Assembly (NCBI RefSeq): GCF_024758505.1
Contig: NZ_CP077970.1
Location: forward strand, 5,208,001-5,272,000
DNA length: 64,000 nt
From: Bradyrhizobium arachidis
GTDB taxonomy: Bacteria; Pseudomonadota; Alphaproteobacteria; Rhizobiales; Xanthobacteraceae
Direction of reading: 5' to 3'
The translations under genes were made by a program, and so were the position numbers. The notes beneath the pieces are model-generated. The model was given only the letters and a program-made list of their open reading frames with translations. It was not told where the DNA came from and ran no database searches. Below are positions 50,622 through 61,928 of the stretch, piece by piece (the first letter of the stretch is position 1; the number at the start of each line of letters is the position of its first letter).

Positions 50622-52193
50622 CTACGGGATAAAGCACTGCCCGCCGGCCGCCTTCAGCTCCGTGCAGAACTGCGCAGCCTCCTGCCGCGTCCGATACGGC
50701 CCGACCATCGCGCGGTACTTGACCTTGCCGTCGGAGAGATCCACCCGCTTGATCACCGGCGAGCGGGATCCGAGCACAGAGGCGTACTTGCCTTGCGCCA
50801 CGCGGAATGCGTCGCGCGCCGCGGACTCGCTGTCCTGGGAGGCGATCGACACCAGAACACTTCCTCCGCCGCTTTCGGGGGCCGCACTGGGCGCGATCTG
50901 CGTCGGGTTGGTCGCGGCCATCCGGGTCGGCGGCGCGGCAGGCTGGTCAGCCTGCGGCGCCAGCGACATCGGCTGGTTCGCGCTGGCATTGGCCGAGGTC
51001 GGCGGATTGCGGGATGCAGCCGGCGCAGGCGCGGCCGCGGGTTTGGGTGCAGCCGCCTGCTTGGACGCCGCAGCGCCTTGCGGCGTGGTGGCGTCGGTCT
51101 GGTCGCCCTTCACCGCCAGCGTGCGGATACGGCGCGGCTCGTTGTTGGGCAGCGTGCCGTTGTTCGGCGCGGGACCGGCAACGGGTGGCGGCACGGCGGA
51201 CGGCGAGACGCTCGCGACTGGCGGCGGATTGGCATTCTGGTTCAGCGGCGGGAACACGACGCGCGGACCGCCGGACTTGGCGTTGACGTCGATCGGCGCT
51301 TCCTCGCGCGGCACGATCTTCTCGGTGCCGTCACCAGTCACCATGCGGTCCGGCACCTTGGCCGTGCTGTCGCTCGGCGCGGGCACGATCTTGGTCGGCG
51401 AGTTGTCGGCCTTGATGATCGGAGGCTCGCCGCTGCGCGGCGATCCCAGATAGGTTTTGTAGGCGAAGGCGCCGCCGGTGCCGACCACGGCGAGCGCCAG
51501 GATGGCCGCAACGGTAATCAGGCCGCCGCGATGCTTCTTCGGCGGCTCCTCGTCGAGCTCGTCTTCGGGATAGTCGCTCTGATAGGCGTAAGGATCGTCC
51601 GGATAGGACGGGTCGCGCTGATAGTCCTGCGCGCCTGACTCAAGCTGGCCATACAGCGCATCGTCGTAACGCGACGGATCGGGCTGCGCCTCCTGCTCCG
51701 CATAGGCCTGCGACTGCTGATGGTAGTCGGGCTCGGGCGCGGCGGGCTGGGTGGCATAGCGCTGGAGCGGATGCACCGGGCTGACGGCGGGCTGATAATC
51801 CTGATGCTGCGGCGCGGGCGCCGGCTGCGCCTGGACATTGGCACGCCGCATCCACGCCGGCGGTCCCGGCGGCGGCGGTGGCACCTCTTCGTGGCTGTCC
51901 TGATAGTCCTGCGCGGCGTAGCCGTCCTGCGCATAGCCTTGGGCTTGGGCATAGCCTTGGGCATAGCCTTGGGCATGGTCTTGGGCATGGTCTTGGGCCG
52001 GCGGCTGATACGGTTCTGGTGTCGGAGGTGTCGGGGCTCTCGCCGCCGGACGGGTCTGGCTACCGAACGGATCGGTCTGTCCGATCAGGCGCGCAAGCTC
52101 GGCCAAGGGATCATTGTCCGCCCGCCCATGCTGATCGCCGCCGCGACCATAGTCATCGGAAGGCAACGGTCTGTTCTGATATCGATCGGCCAT
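50622..52193 (-). CDS. SPOR-domain inner-membrane protein
   Basis: The 523-residue product has a long cytoplasmic Gln/Tyr/Pro-rich N-terminal region with HAQDHAQGYAQGYAQ repeats, a membrane helix GLITVAAILALAVVGTGGAF around residue 240, a Pro/Ala-rich periplasmic linker and a C-terminal SPOR domain (VLVSIASQDSESAARDAF, KVKYRAMVGPYRTRQEAAQF). SPOR domains bind denuded peptidoglycan at the septum. Sits between nagZ and argS. ATG at 52193 (MADRYQNRPLPSDDYG). Confidence 0.88.
   Translation of the reverse strand: MADRYQNRPLPSDDYGRGGDQHGRADNDPLAELARLIGQTDPFGSQTRPAARAPTPPTPEPYQPPAQDHAQDHAQGYAQGYAQAQGYAQDGYAAQDYQDSHEEVPPPPPGPPAWMRRANVQAQPAPAPQHQDYQPAVSPVHPLQRYATQPAAPEPDYHQQSQAYAEQEAQPDPSRYDDALYGQLESGAQDYQRDPSYPDDPYAYQSDYPEDELDEEPPKKHRGGLITVAAILALAVVGTGGAFAYKTYLGSPRSGEPPIIKADNSPTKIVPAPSDSTAKVPDRMVTGDGTEKIVPREEAPIDVNAKSGGPRVVFPPLNQNANPPPVASVSPSAVPPPVAGPAPNNGTLPNNEPRRIRTLAVKGDQTDATTPQGAAASKQAAAPKPAAAPAPAASRNPPTSANASANQPMSLAPQADQPAAPPTRMAATNPTQIAPSAAPESGGGSVLVSIASQDSESAARDAFRVAQGKYASVLGSRSPVIKRVDLSDGKVKYRAMVGPYRTRQEAAQFCTELKAAGGQCFIP
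51930..52006 (-). repeat. Tandem repeats in the SPOR gene
   Basis: Units built on CTTGGGCATAGC and CTTGGGCATGGT (plus-strand reading) repeat in tandem, encoding (A)QGYAQ / AQDHAQ. Unit length 12 bp keeps the frame, as in the phasin gene. Confidence 0.7.
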
Positions 52194-52343
52194 CGTGATG
52201 ATGCGTCCCTTCGGGAAAGCCACCCAGTCACGAGGACTTCAAGTGGCCTTCACCCACAAGGCTTTCAACCAAGTCGCATAACGTAAGCGATCCGGCTTCT
52301 GCCGGTTACCCCTCGAAGTCCACTTCAAGTAGTTCGCCCCAAA

Positions 52344-54134
52344 CTACCGCATCTCGTCCGGGGCATGGACGCCGAGAATGGCGAGGCCCGATGCCAGGAC
52401 CGAGACGACGCCCTGGACCATGGCCAGTCGCGCCTTTGTAAGCTGTGCATCATTATTGATAATGAAGCGTAAATAGGGCAAATCGCGCCCCTTCGTCCAA
52501 AGTGCATGAAATTCGCTGGCTAAATCATAGAGATAAAAAGCAATTCGGTGCGGTTCGTGGGCCGCGGCGGCGGCTTCCAGCGTCCGCGGATAAATTGCGA
52601 GCCGCTTCAAGAGATCAAGTTCCGCCGTATCAGACAGCCGTTCGAGCGCCGACTCACCGAGCCAGGCGATGCGTGCGCCCGCCTCCTCCGGGAGTTCCGG
52701 AAAGACCTCGGCCCGGGCGTTGCGGAAGATCGAATGTCCGCGGGCGTGGCCGTACTGCACGTAAAATACCGGATTGTCGCGCGACTGCTCGATGACTTTT
52801 GCGAGGTCGAAGTCCAGCACCGCATCGTTCTTGCGGTAGAGCATCATGAAGCGGACGGCGTCCTTGCCGACCTCATCCACCACCTCACGCAAGGTGACGA
52901 AGTCCCCGGAACGCTTGGACATCTTCACCGGCTCGCCGTTGCGCAACAGCTTCACGAGCTGCACGATCTTAACGTCGAGCGCGGCCGTGCCGGACGTGGT
53001 CGCCTTTACGGCCGCCTGCATGCGCTTGATATAGCCGCCATGGTCGGCGCCCCACACGTCGATCATGTCGGCAAAGCCGCGATCGAACTTGTTCTTGTGG
53101 TAGGCGATGTCGGAGGCGAAGTAGGTGTAGCTCTTGTCCGACTTGATCAGCGGACGATCGACGTCGTCGCCATAGGCGGTGGCCCGGAACAGGAGCTGCT
53201 CGCGGTCCTCCCAATCCTCGACCGGCGCGCCCTTCGGCGGCGGCAGGCGGCCTTCGTAGATATCGCCCTTGGCTTGCAGGAACGCGATGGTCTCGGCGAC
53301 TTTGTTGTTGCCGCTTTCGATCAGCGAGCGTTCGGAGAAGAAGACGTCGTGGCGGATGTTGAGCGCCGCGAGATCGTCCTTGATCTCGTCCATCATCATC
53401 GCGATCGCCTTGGCGCGAACCGTCGGCAGCCATTGCGCCTCGGTCAACGCGCAGAGCTTGTCGCCGTGCTCCTTCGCCAGCGCCTCGCCGACCGGCTTGA
53501 GGTAGTCGCCGGGATAGAGCCCCTCCGGGATCGCACCGATGTCCTCGCCGAGCGCCTCGCGATACCTGAGGAAGGCGGAGCGCGCGAGCACGTCGACCTG
53601 CGCGCCGGCGTCGTTGATGTAGTATTCGCGCGTGACGTCGTGGCCGGCGAACTGCAACAGGCTCGCCAGCGCATCGCCGAACACGGCGCCGCGGCAATGG
53701 CCGACATGCATCGGCCCGGTCGGGTTGGCCGAGACGTATTCGACGTTGACCTTGGAGCGGCCGCTCAGGCGGCCATAGGCGGGCCCTTCGCGCAGCACCG
53801 TGCCGAGCGCCTCCGCCCAGGCCGACGGCCTGAGCGTCAGATTGATGAAGCCGGGTCCGGCGACGTCGACCTTGTCGATCAGGGCGTCGCTGCGCAGCTT
53901 AGCCGCGATCTGTTCGGCGAGATCGCGCGGTTTTGCCTTTGCCTCTTTCGAAAGCACCATCGCGGCGTTGGTCGCCATATCGCCATGGGTTGCATCGCGC
54001 GGCGGCTCGACGACCACGCGCGAGAAGTCGATCCCCTCCGGCCAGCCGGATTCGGCCGCGAGCGCGCGGCAGACGGCGTGCACGCGCGCGAGCACGTCGG
54101 CGAACAGATGCAGGGATGAGGATGTGTCGGCCAT
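52344..54134 (-). CDS. argS: Arginyl-tRNA synthetase
   Basis: The 596-residue class I enzyme charges arginine. It has the HIGH-type motif [30 protein letters not shown] (KMSK) and the C-terminal anticodon domain starting [20 protein letters not shown]. Start ATG at 54134. It follows dgt by ten bases. Confidence 0.96.
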   Translation of the reverse strand: MADTSSSLHLFADVLARVHAVCRALAAESGWPEGIDFSRVVVEPPRDATHGDMATNAAMVLSKEAKAKPRDLAEQIAAKLRSDALIDKVDVAGPGFINLTLRPSAWAEALGTVLREGPAYGRLSGRSKVNVEYVSANPTGPMHVGHCRGAVFGDALASLLQFAGHDVTREYYINDAGAQVDVLARSAFLRYREALGEDIGAIPEGLYPGDYLKPVGEALAKEHGDKLCALTEAQWLPTVRAKAIAMMMDEIKDDLAALNIRHDVFFSERSLIESGNNKVAETIAFLQAKGDIYEGRLPPPKGAPVEDWEDREQLLFRATAYGDDVDRPLIKSDKSYTYFASDIAYHKNKFDRGFADMIDVWGADHGGYIKRMQAAVKATTSGTAALDVKIVQLVKLLRNGEPVKMSKRSGDFVTLREVVDEVGKDAVRFMMLYRKNDAVLDFDLAKVIEQSRDNPVFYVQYGHARGHSIFRNARAEVFPELPEEAGARIAWLGESALERLSDTAELDLLKRLAIYPRTLEAAAAAHEPHRIAFYLYDLASEFHALWTKGRDLPYLRFIINNDAQLTKARLAMVQGVVSVLASGLAILGVHAPDEMR

Positions 54135-54144
54135 GGGCCGCCGC

Positions 54145-55353
54145 CTAACGCAAATCCGGGGTCAAGTCAAAGAGCCGCTGATGCTCGGTCAGGGCAAAAC
54201 GGTCGGTCATTCCGGCAATGAAATTGCCGATCCGGCGCGCCCGGTCCGCCTTGTTCTCGTCCTCCGCGCCGGCCAGCCATTCCGGCGGGAGGTGGTCGGG
54301 AGAGTTCTGGTAACGGGCGAACAGGTCGAACAGGATCTGCTCGGCGTCGGCCATGACCCGCACGACCCGCTTGTGGCGGTACATGTGCTGGTACAGGAAC
54401 GCCTTGATCGCAGCCTCCTCCTCGGAGGCAGCCACGGGAAAGCCGATCAGCGCCCGGCTCTGCTGGCGCACGTCCTGGGCCGATTGCGGCTTGACCGCCG
54501 AAAGGTTCCTCTCGGCCTCGGCAAAGACCGCACCGATGAAATGCGAGATCAGCTCCCGCACCAACTCGGCCCCGCGCCTGTCGTCATCCAGATCAGGATA
54601 ATGCGCGTCGATCGTCCCGATGATCTCCGCCATCAGCGGCATGATCTTGAGATCGTCGATGCGGAACAGGCCCGCGCGCAGGCCGTCGTCGATGTCGTGG
54701 GCGTCATAGGCTATGTCGTCGGCAACCGCTGCGACCTGTGCTTCCAGCGAGGCAAAGCTCCAGAGCTCCAGATCGTAGGTCTTGTCGTAGCTGGCGATGC
54801 CGACGGGCACGCCATGCTCGCGATAGCGGCCGACCGGTGCGCCGCCGCGATCCGTCAACGGACCGTTGTGCTTGACGATGCCTTCGAGCGATTCCCAGGT
54901 CAGGTTGAGGCCGTCGAACTCGGGATAGCGATGCTCCAGCGAGGTGACGACACGCAGGGTCTGGGCGTTGTGATCGAAGCCGCCAAACTCCTTGAGGCAG
55001 GCGTCCAGCGCCCGTTCACCGGCATGGCCGAACGGCGGATGGCCGAGATCATGGGCGAGCGCGAGGGTCTCCGTGAGGTCTTCGTCGAGCCCCAATTGCC
55101 GGGCCAGGGCGCGGGCAATCTGGGCAACCTCCAACGAATGGGTCAGCCGCGTCCGGTAATGGTCGCCCTCGTGGAACACGAAGACCTGGGTCTTGTACTT
55201 CAGGCGGCGGAAGGCGGTGGAATGGATCACCCGGTCGCAATCCCGCCGGAACGGGCTGCGGGTCCGGCTCGGCGGCTCCGCGACCAGCCGGCCGCGGCTG
55301 GAATCGGGGTCGCAGGCATAGGGCGCGCGGGGGGCAGCCATTCCGACGGACAC
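54145..55353 (-). CDS. dgt: dGTPase (HD-domain deoxynucleoside triphosphate triphosphohydrolase)
   Basis: The 402-residue enzyme hydrolyses dGTP (or dNTPs) to deoxynucleoside and triphosphate. HD-domain metal residues are His72 (RLTHSLEV), His101/Asp102 ([19 protein letters not shown]) and a later Asp in [12 protein letters not shown]. It is the family B type common in alphaproteobacteria. Divergent from the erpA-like gene. ATG at 55353. Confidence 0.93.
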   Translation of the reverse strand: MSVGMAAPRAPYACDPDSSRGRLVAEPPSRTRSPFRRDCDRVIHSTAFRRLKYKTQVFVFHEGDHYRTRLTHSLEVAQIARALARQLGLDEDLTETLALAHDLGHPPFGHAGERALDACLKEFGGFDHNAQTLRVVTSLEHRYPEFDGLNLTWESLEGIVKHNGPLTDRGGAPVGRYREHGVPVGIASYDKTYDLELWSFASLEAQVAAVADDIAYDAHDIDDGLRAGLFRIDDLKIMPLMAEIIGTIDAHYPDLDDDRRGAELVRELISHFIGAVFAEAERNLSAVKPQSAQDVRQQSRALIGFPVAASEEEAAIKAFLYQHMYRHKRVVRVMADAEQILFDLFARYQNSPDHLPPEWLAGAEDENKADRARRIGNFIAGMTDRFALTEHQRLFDLTPDLR

Positions 55354-55476
55354 GGCGAATTTAGTCCCTATCCATTTGATTCCACGGACCGACGCACTTA
55401 ACTATGTCGGGAGCGGGATACCAAATGAAATGGGCAAATGACCCAGGTATGACGCGAGACGACCGGAGAGACGAGA

Positions 55477-55806
55477 ATGACGACTGCCGTGACCATCAGC
55501 GACCGGGCCGCCCGCCGGATCGGAGAAATCCTGAGCGGCGAAGGCAGTGGTGCGATGCTGCGCATCTCAGTCGAAGGCGGCGGCTGCTCCGGCTTTCAAT
55601 ACAAGTTCGACATCGAGCGTGCGAGGGGTGACGACGACCTCGTGATCGAGCGCGACAATGCGGTGGTGCTGGTCGATTCCGCCTCCCAGCCGTTCCTGGA
55701 GGGTTCCGAGGTCGATTTCGTCGACGATCTGATCGGCGCCTCGTTCCGCGTCAACAACCCGAATGCCACCGCTTCCTGCGGCTGCGGTACCAGCTTCTCG
55801 GTCTAG
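55477..55806 (+). CDS. erpA: A-type iron-sulfur carrier (ErpA/IscA-like)
   Basis: The 109-residue protein has the three conserved Cys: Cys37 (GGGCSGFQY), Cys101 and Cys103 (SCGCGTSF). It carries Fe-S clusters to apoproteins. GGAGAGACG precedes the ATG. Position divergent from dgt is conserved in alphaproteobacteria. Assignment as ErpA rather than IscA or SufA is by family feel. Confidence 0.9.
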   Translation: MTTAVTISDRAARRIGEILSGEGSGAMLRISVEGGGCSGFQYKFDIERARGDDDLVIERDNAVVLVDSASQPFLEGSEVDFVDDLIGASFRVNNPNATASCGCGTSFSV

Positions 55807-55819
55807 CCCGGCCCAACCT

Positions 55820-55912
55820 GGCGCTCGAAGCGGTGACCAGCGTGCGCAGCGGTACGCTTTTCGACCCCATGATGCGAACCTCTTTCGCGTCCACTTCGAC
55901 GCGCTGGGCAGA
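55820..55912 (-). pseudogene. Probable serine-recombinase C-terminal remnant
   Basis: On the minus strand the fragment reads QRVEVDAKEVRIMGSKSVPL then RTLVTASSA, which closely resembles the C-terminal end of large Bradyrhizobium serine recombinases. There is no upstream start or catalytic domain, so only a tail is left. It sits between erpA and the methyltransferase gene and may mark a former element insertion. Confidence 0.5.
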
Positions 55913-56048
55913 CAAACACCCGACGGGCCGGAGCGACACCGTCGCTTTTATCTTGCCGTCTTGATCTGTCGGGGGTCGGGGGCGGACATGTCGCGGACAT
56001 GGCCCAAACCGACGCAAATGGCCCGAAGCAGCCGTTTCTTCTTGCGCC

Positions 56049-57092
56049 TTACTTGATGCCGATGACCATCGAATCCGGACCCACCAGCGGTTCGACGCGG
56101 GTTTCGACAAAGCCCGCTTCCTTAAACCAGGCCATGCAATCCGCGCCGGTGAAATCGAATCCCTCGCGCGTCTCGATCAGCATGTTCAGGCTCATCAACA
56201 GGCCGAACGCATTCCGTCGGCGCTCGTCGTCGATGACGCTGTCATAGATGATCAACGCCCCACCGAAGGGCAGCGCCTCGTAGGCCTTGCGGATCAGCAT
56301 CCGCTTCTTGTCCAGGCCCCAATCATGCAAGATGTGGCCCATGATCAGCACGTCGGCCGCCGGCAGCGGGTCGGCAAAAAAGTCGCCTGCGCGGAACGAA
56401 AGCCGTTCCGCTAGTCCATATTGAGCCACATAGGCCTCGAAGTGCGCTCGCACCACCGGCAGGTCGAAGCCGATCCCGCCAAGATGCGGGTGCGCGCGTG
56501 AAAGCGTGACAGGAAGTGCGCCCTGCGCGGTACCGATGTCGGCAAAGGTCTTGTAGTCAGTCCAGGGAAACTTCCCGGCAATCGCGTTCGCCGCACCAAG
56601 GCTCAGGCCGCTCATCGCCTTGAGAAACTCGCCAAGAATTGCTGGGTCACGATAGATCTCGTCGAACAGGTCGCGGCCTTCCTTGGTCTCGTTTTGAGGG
56701 ACGCCGCTGCGCAAGCCTTCGGTCAGCGCGCCCCAGAACGGATAGAGCCGGGCATTCGCCATTTCCAGGATGCCGCCGACATAGGTCGGCCTGCGCCGGT
56801 CGAGGAATACGGCGGCGGCAGGTGCGTTTGCGTACAGATTTTCCCCGCGTTCGAGCTGACCCAGCGCGACCAGCGCATCGAGGAAGTCGCGCACACCGCG
56901 CGGATGCAAGGACAATCGGGCGGTCACCGCTTCCGCGGTTAGCGGTCCGTCGGCGAGGAGTGTGAACAGCCCTAGCTCAACCGCGCTCAGAAGCGTCTTT
57001 GATCCCCAAAACGCAAAGCCGAGTTGCAGGATGGCGTCAGGTGTTACGCTCTCATTCGGCTCGCAGGCGTTCGACTGAATCGGCTGGTTCAT
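56049..57092 (-). CDS. SAM-dependent O-methyltransferase (small-molecule type)
   Basis: The 347-residue protein has a helical dimerization domain ([20 protein letters not shown]) and a C-terminal SAM domain with [16 protein letters not shown], the catalytic His in [15 protein letters not shown] and [14 protein letters not shown]. It resembles acetylserotonin/carminomycin/hydroxyneurosporene-type methyltransferases (methyltransf_2). Substrate unknown. ATG at 57092 with GGAGA upstream. It is divergent from the hydrolase-regulator fusion at 57229. Confidence 0.88.
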   Translation of the reverse strand: MNQPIQSNACEPNESVTPDAILQLGFAFWGSKTLLSAVELGLFTLLADGPLTAEAVTARLSLHPRGVRDFLDALVALGQLERGENLYANAPAAAVFLDRRRPTYVGGILEMANARLYPFWGALTEGLRSGVPQNETKEGRDLFDEIYRDPAILGEFLKAMSGLSLGAANAIAGKFPWTDYKTFADIGTAQGALPVTLSRAHPHLGGIGFDLPVVRAHFEAYVAQYGLAERLSFRAGDFFADPLPAADVLIMGHILHDWGLDKKRMLIRKAYEALPFGGALIIYDSVIDDERRRNAFGLLMSLNMLIETREGFDFTGADCMAWFKEAGFVETRVEPLVGPDSMVIGIK

Positions 57093-57159
57093 GACGGATC
57101 TCCAGGTGGCGGAATGGACGCGAGAGTAGTCGTGATCCGGAAGTGCGGCATGTACGCCG

Positions 57160-57187
57160 CATTGATTTTCAATGTACTTTCCATTGA
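57160..57187. promoter_or_regulatory. Candidate operator between divergent genes
   Basis: CATTGA-TTT-TCAATG (57160-57174) is a perfect inverted repeat and a third half site, CATTGA, follows at 57182-57187. It lies within the 136-bp shared promoter region of the methyltransferase and winged-helix genes, 68 bp and 42 bp from the starts. A likely binding site for the winged-helix protein encoded next to it. Confidence 0.5.
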
Positions 57188-57228
57188 CATGTCGGCAAGG
57201 TTGCAGGGATTGGGCAAACGGCGGCAGC

Positions 57229-58446
57229 ATGCGCCTCCACTTCGAACAATGTGTGTTGGATATCGAGCGCCGCGAGCTCCGCCGCGACAACGAATTTGTC
57301 GCAGTGCAGCCGCAAGTGTTCGATCTGCTGGTTTACCTGATCGAGAACCGCGGGCGCGTAGTCGGCAAGGACGATCTCATCAAGGCCATCTGGAATGGTC
57401 GGATCGTCTCCGAGTCGACGCTGATCAGCCGGATCAATTCGGCACGCCGGGCCGTCGGCGACGACGGCGATCAGCAGCGGCTGATCCGCACCGTACCGCG
57501 GAAGGGCGTACGATTCGTTGGGGACGTCGAGCCAGTGGAACGGTCCGCCGATACGGCGCCGTCATTTCGGCAGCATGGCTTCCTGGCGGATGCCGATCTC
57601 AATCAGCAGGTTCGCTATTGCAGATCGCGGGACGGCGTCCGCCTTGCCTACGCAACGGTCGGCTCGGGACCGCCAATCCTGCAATCGGCACATTGGCTGA
57701 GCCATCTCGAGTACGACTGGGAGCTGCCGATTGCCCGCTACCGGCTTCTCGATCTCGCAAAAGACTACTCGCTGGTTCGTTATGACGCGCGTGGCAATGG
57801 GCTATCGGACTGGGATGCGGGCGACATGTCCTTCGACGCGTGGGTCAGCGATATGGAGACCGTCGTCGATGCCGCTGGTCTCGATCGCTTTCCGGTGCTC
57901 GGAATATCGCAAAGCGTCCCGGTCTCGATCGCCTATGCGGTAAGACATCCGGATCGGGTGTCTTGCCTGATCCTCTACGGCGGATTCGCCGCCGGCCGCA
58001 ACAAGAGACCCGACGCCACCGCAGCAGACCGCGAGCGTATGGCGGCGATCAGAACCCTGATCAGACTGGGCTGGGGCTCCGAACATCCGACTTTCCGCCA
58101 GATGTTTACGTCCCAGATGATGCCGACCGCAACGCGCGAACAGGCTGACGCGTTCAATGAACTGCAGCGCCTGAGCGCGTCTGCGGACTGCGCCGTGCGC
58201 TATTTCGATAGCACAGGCGAATTTGACGTCCGCCACTTGCTGCCATTGGTCAAGGTCCCGACGCTCGTCATGCATGTTCGCGACGACGCCAACGTTCCAA
58301 TTGCCCTGGGCCGTGAAATCGCCGCCGGAATTCCAGACGCACAATTTGTCGCCTTACCAGGTAAAAATCACATCCTGCTCGAACAGGACCCCGGGATCCC
58401 GAGGTTTTCGAGCGAGCTCAAGAGCTTTGTAAGGCAGCACGTATGA
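57229..58446 (+). CDS. Winged-helix DNA-binding domain fused to an alpha/beta hydrolase
   Basis: The 405-residue product has an OmpR/CadC-type winged helix in residues 1-100 ([37 protein letters not shown]) and an alpha/beta-hydrolase from about 128 with nucleophile Ser227 in GISQS, Asp352 and His381 (GKNHILLEQ). The last Gly of the usual GxSxG is Ser. No membrane helix lies between, so it is cytosolic. The hydrolase domain probably senses or modifies a small molecule and controls the divergent methyltransferase. ATG at 57229. Confidence 0.82.
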   Translation: MRLHFEQCVLDIERRELRRDNEFVAVQPQVFDLLVYLIENRGRVVGKDDLIKAIWNGRIVSESTLISRINSARRAVGDDGDQQRLIRTVPRKGVRFVGDVEPVERSADTAPSFRQHGFLADADLNQQVRYCRSRDGVRLAYATVGSGPPILQSAHWLSHLEYDWELPIARYRLLDLAKDYSLVRYDARGNGLSDWDAGDMSFDAWVSDMETVVDAAGLDRFPVLGISQSVPVSIAYAVRHPDRVSCLILYGGFAAGRNKRPDATAADRERMAAIRTLIRLGWGSEHPTFRQMFTSQMMPTATREQADAFNELQRLSASADCAVRYFDSTGEFDVRHLLPLVKVPTLVMHVRDDANVPIALGREIAAGIPDAQFVALPGKNHILLEQDPGIPRFSSELKSFVRQHV

Positions 58447-58552
58447 CCATAGGATGACTGGCTTCCTTGAGCCTGACGTAGACGCCTGCGAGAGCGATGC
58501 CTGCTGTTGGCGCATCGGCCGTGGCGCCCCAACAACGGTAGTAAATTATCCA

Positions 58553-59446
58553 ATGCGCATGATCCATCGTCTGTTCTCTTGCCTCGTTCTATTCCTTGCA
58601 ATCGCAGCCGTTCCCGCGCGCGCGGCCGAAACCTGCCCGTTCATCAGCGCCAAGGAGCTCGCCGGCGCGATGCCGGCGCTCAAATGGTCGTTGATTTCAA
58701 ATCAGGACGGCCGCGGCTGCATCTACCAGGGCGGGCGCGGCGACACGATGATGCTGACCGTGTTCCGCAATCCCGACAAGGACCGCGCCAAGGAGTTGTA
58801 CGCGACCTTCGTCAAGACGCTTGGCGAGCGCATGCCGCTTAGCGCGGTGTCCGGGATCGGCGACGAAGGCCAGGGCGGAACGAGCGCCGCCGGCGCGCAG
58901 CGCCAGGAGGCCTCGGTCGTCGCTCTGTCCGGCGATTACATTCTGCAGATCAGCGTCTACCCGATCGGCCGACGCGCCGACGACGCGCTGCTCGGACCGC
59001 TCACCGACGTCGCACGCGCTGCCATCGGGAATGTGACCAAGACCAGCGAGCGGTTCGGCAGTTGCGAACGGCTCACGCCTGCGGATGCCGACGGCTTTCT
59101 CGACAAGAGCACGCTGACGGTCGAGCGGACCGGCGCGGGCAGCTGCATGATGTTCGATGGCGAGGCCAACACCATGGTCGTCGCTGTCATCGCGATCTCG
59201 CGCGACACCGTCGTCAACATGATGAAGCGCGCGGGCCCGTGCCAACACGTGGCGATACCCGAGTTCGGTGGTGAAGCGTTCGGCGAGCATTCCTGCACCA
59301 AGGGCAACGGCAACGCCGTCAACATCTATGTCTGGAAGAAGGGCAGGCAGGCTTCGATCCTGTTCGCGCCGGTCAAGCCGCATCCGGAGTCCGGCTCGGT
59401 CGAGCGCCTGAAGGCGGTCGCCGGGCGAGTCTATGGAAAACTGTAG
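58553..59446 (+). CDS. Secreted Cys-containing protein
   Basis: The 297-residue product has a signal peptide (MRMIHRLFSCLVLFLAIAAV) and two similar halves each around residues 25-150 and 165-290; ETCPFISAKELAGAMP and GSCERLTPADADGFLD both resemble start segments, so it may be a duplicated domain. Six Cys. It follows the winged-helix gene on the same strand by 106 bp. Unknown function. Confidence 0.7.
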   Translation: MRMIHRLFSCLVLFLAIAAVPARAAETCPFISAKELAGAMPALKWSLISNQDGRGCIYQGGRGDTMMLTVFRNPDKDRAKELYATFVKTLGERMPLSAVSGIGDEGQGGTSAAGAQRQEASVVALSGDYILQISVYPIGRRADDALLGPLTDVARAAIGNVTKTSERFGSCERLTPADADGFLDKSTLTVERTGAGSCMMFDGEANTMVVAVIAISRDTVVNMMKRAGPCQHVAIPEFGGEAFGEHSCTKGNGNAVNIYVWKKGRQASILFAPVKPHPESGSVERLKAVAGRVYGKL

Positions 59447-59462
59447 CGGCGGCGCATGACCG

Positions 59463-61793
59463 CTACGGAAGCCGGCTAAGCTCCACGCCATCGGCTACGA
59501 TCTTCCGTGTCTCCGCCTCCTGCTCAGGCTGTAGCGGAGCATCGCTTGCTTCTATGCGATCCAGCGCACGCAGCAGCGCCGTCACCAGCGCCGGCTTGCG
59601 CAACGGCTTTGCTAAAAAGTCCGACATCCCCGCTTCCCGGCAGATCTTGACGTCCTCGGGGAAAGCGTTGGCGGTCAGCGCGATGATCGGCAGCAGATCG
59701 AAACGACCGCGCTGCGCACGGATCGCCCGGGTGGCGGCGAGACCGTCCATGTCCGGCATCCGCACGTCCATCAGCACCACATCGAAATCGCCCTCGGACA
59801 CCGCCTGCACGGCCTCGACGCCGTCGGTCACCACCTTAAGCTCGACATCGAACTCGCCGAGCATCTTGCTCACGACCATGCGGTTGACCGCATCGTCCTC
59901 CGCCACCAGCAACCTGAGCGGCCGGTCGAGCGCGGCAATGCACGCCTTGAGCTCGTCGGATTCGCTGCGCTCGGCCGCCTGCTCGGACACCAGCGTCTGG
60001 CTCCAGGGCAGCACCAGCGTGAAGCGGAAGGTCGAGCCCTCGCCCGGCGTCGACGTGACGCCGATGGTGCCGCCCATCTGCTCGATGATGCGGCGGGAGA
60101 TCGCAAGCCCCAAGCCCGAGCCGCCGAAGCGGCGGCTGATCGAGGCGTCGGCCTGCGCGAAATCGCTGAAGAGCTGGCCGACTTTTTCGGGCGCAATGCC
60201 GATGCCGCTGTCGGTCACCGTCCATTCCACGGTGGCGAGCAGATCGCGGCGCGATTGGCAGCTTGCGGCAATGGTGACGTTGCCGCTATCGGTGAACTTC
60301 ACCGCGTTGGAGGCGAGATTGAGCAGCACCTGCTTGATCCGCGCGACGTCGCCGCGCAGGGCGTTTGGCAGGTTCGGGTCGAGCTCGACCTTCACTGCCA
60401 GCCCCTTGGTCCTGGCGTTGCCGCGCACCACGGCTGCAACAGTCTCGACCAGCGCGTGCGGGGAGAAATCGATCGCCTCGAATTCGAAGCGGCCGGCCTC
60501 GAGCTTGGAAAGGTCGAGGATGTCGTTGAGGATGCGCTGGAGATTGTCGCCGGACTCGCGGATCGCAGCGACGGCCTCGCGCTGCTCCGCGTCGAGCCTG
60601 CTCTCGAGCAGCATGCTGGCGAGCCCGAGCACGCCGTTCATGGGTGTGCGGATCTCGTGGCTCATCACGGCGAGAAAATTCGATTTCGCGCGACTCTCGG
60701 CCTCGGCCTTCTCGGCGCGCCAGCGCTCGGTGACGTCGCGGCCAAAACCGCGATAGCCGAGGAACACCCCGTCGCGATCGTGCGACGGCTTGGCCGTCAG
60801 CGACCACAGCCGCGGCTCGCCGCCGGCGACGACGCGCACGCTCATCTCATGCAGCGGCTCGCCATTCTCCATGAGACCGATGATGTTGTAGGCGGTCGTC
60901 ATGTCGTCGGGACAAAGCATTTCGAGCACGTCGGAGAACAGCGTGCCCTTGAGCAGCGGCAGCGGGAGCTGTGCGACGGCTGCGAAACGTTCCGGCACGT
61001 CGGTCAGATGTCCCTCCGCATCGGTCTGCCACAGCCAGTCGCTGGCGTTGTCCTGAAACTCCTTCAGCAGCAGCGAGATGATTTCGGTCTGCCGTTCGAG
61101 CTCGAGCTGGGCCTTGAGATTGCCCAGGAACAAATTGCCCTGCGAGACGATGTTGCGCGCCATGAAGAAGGCGAACATCATCAAAAACACCGACGTCACG
61201 AGATAGAGGCCGGTGCCGCACAACAGAAGCGCGCCGGCGCAGGCGACCGTCATGGTCGCGAGATAGATCAGGCCCGCACGCGGGAAGGTCGAGAGCGTGA
61301 AGGCGCCGCCCGAGATCATCCCGACCATCAGGCAGGCGAGGATCAACTGGTGCGTCGGCTCGATCCGGCTGAACAGCGCGAGCGGCAGTGTGCCCCAGAT
61401 CGCGGCGAGGAAAAACGCCTGCCGCATCATCTGCTCGGTCCCGCGGGCGGAAGCCTCCTGCGGCGGGTTTTCGCGCGAGCGCTGCCACGAGCGCACCGCG
61501 AGCGAGGCGGCGCTCGCCAGTGTAAAACCCCAGGCGAGCAAGAATCCGTTCCAGCCGATCCCCCAGAACAGGACCAGCACCATGCCGACGGTGAGCATGT
61601 TCACGGCCATGGTCACCGGGATCAGCTGCGTCACCGCGTCGATCTGCTTGGCGCGGATGCGGCGCATCTCGCGCTCGGTCAAATCAGCGGTCAGGCCGTC
61701 CTCGATCTCGAAGCCGCCAAGCCAATACAGCAGCGCGGCGACGAAGCCGTCGCGCGGCTCAGGGGCTTTCGCGGATTTTGCAGGCCATGCCAT
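59463..61793 (-). CDS. Hybrid sensor histidine kinase with PAS and receiver domains
   Basis: The 776-residue protein has six or so N-terminal membrane helices (residues about 55-215), a PAS domain (245-360), HisKA with H-box His379 ([18 protein letters not shown]), HATPase with N-box NLASNAVKF and DSGIGI/GGSGLGL, and a C-terminal receiver with Asp676 (LMDVRMP). A complete phosphorelay donor; no output domain. ATG at 61793. Divergent from xthA; the signal is unknown. Confidence 0.92.
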   Translation of the reverse strand: MAWPAKSAKAPEPRDGFVAALLYWLGGFEIEDGLTADLTEREMRRIRAKQIDAVTQLIPVTMAVNMLTVGMVLVLFWGIGWNGFLLAWGFTLASAASLAVRSWQRSRENPPQEASARGTEQMMRQAFFLAAIWGTLPLALFSRIEPTHQLILACLMVGMISGGAFTLSTFPRAGLIYLATMTVACAGALLLCGTGLYLVTSVFLMMFAFFMARNIVSQGNLFLGNLKAQLELERQTEIISLLLKEFQDNASDWLWQTDAEGHLTDVPERFAAVAQLPLPLLKGTLFSDVLEMLCPDDMTTAYNIIGLMENGEPLHEMSVRVVAGGEPRLWSLTAKPSHDRDGVFLGYRGFGRDVTERWRAEKAEAESRAKSNFLAVMSHEIRTPMNGVLGLASMLLESRLDAEQREAVAAIRESGDNLQRILNDILDLSKLEAGRFEFEAIDFSPHALVETVAAVVRGNARTKGLAVKVELDPNLPNALRGDVARIKQVLLNLASNAVKFTDSGNVTIAASCQSRRDLLATVEWTVTDSGIGIAPEKVGQLFSDFAQADASISRRFGGSGLGLAISRRIIEQMGGTIGVTSTPGEGSTFRFTLVLPWSQTLVSEQAAERSESDELKACIAALDRPLRLLVAEDDAVNRMVVSKMLGEFDVELKVVTDGVEAVQAVSEGDFDVVLMDVRMPDMDGLAATRAIRAQRGRFDLLPIIALTANAFPEDVKICREAGMSDFLAKPLRKPALVTALLRALDRIEASDAPLQPEQEAETRKIVADGVELSRLP

Positions 61794-61928
61794 CGCAGGG
61801 AACTTGACCCGGCCCACGCTTCCATCGGGTTAATTTCCTGGGGGATTTTGTATCTCTGGCGGGAGCTTCCTTGACGACGACGTTTGCAGTTTGTTCTAAC
61901 GGGGCCCCAGCCCGGAGCACCCCCGCGA

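Noticed and set aside
52548..54119. A 523-codon open frame on plus opposite argS
   Set aside because: It is the antisense shadow of the arginyl-tRNA synthetase, which has complete family motifs. GC-rich codon structure keeps the opposite frame open.
53800..55401. A 533-codon open frame on plus opposite dgt
   Set aside because: Shadow of the dGTPase with its full HD motifs.
60255..61874. A 539-codon open frame on plus opposite the histidine kinase
   Set aside because: Shadow of a clear HisKA-HATPase-receiver protein; composition is His/Arg/Gly-rich and without recognisable motifs.
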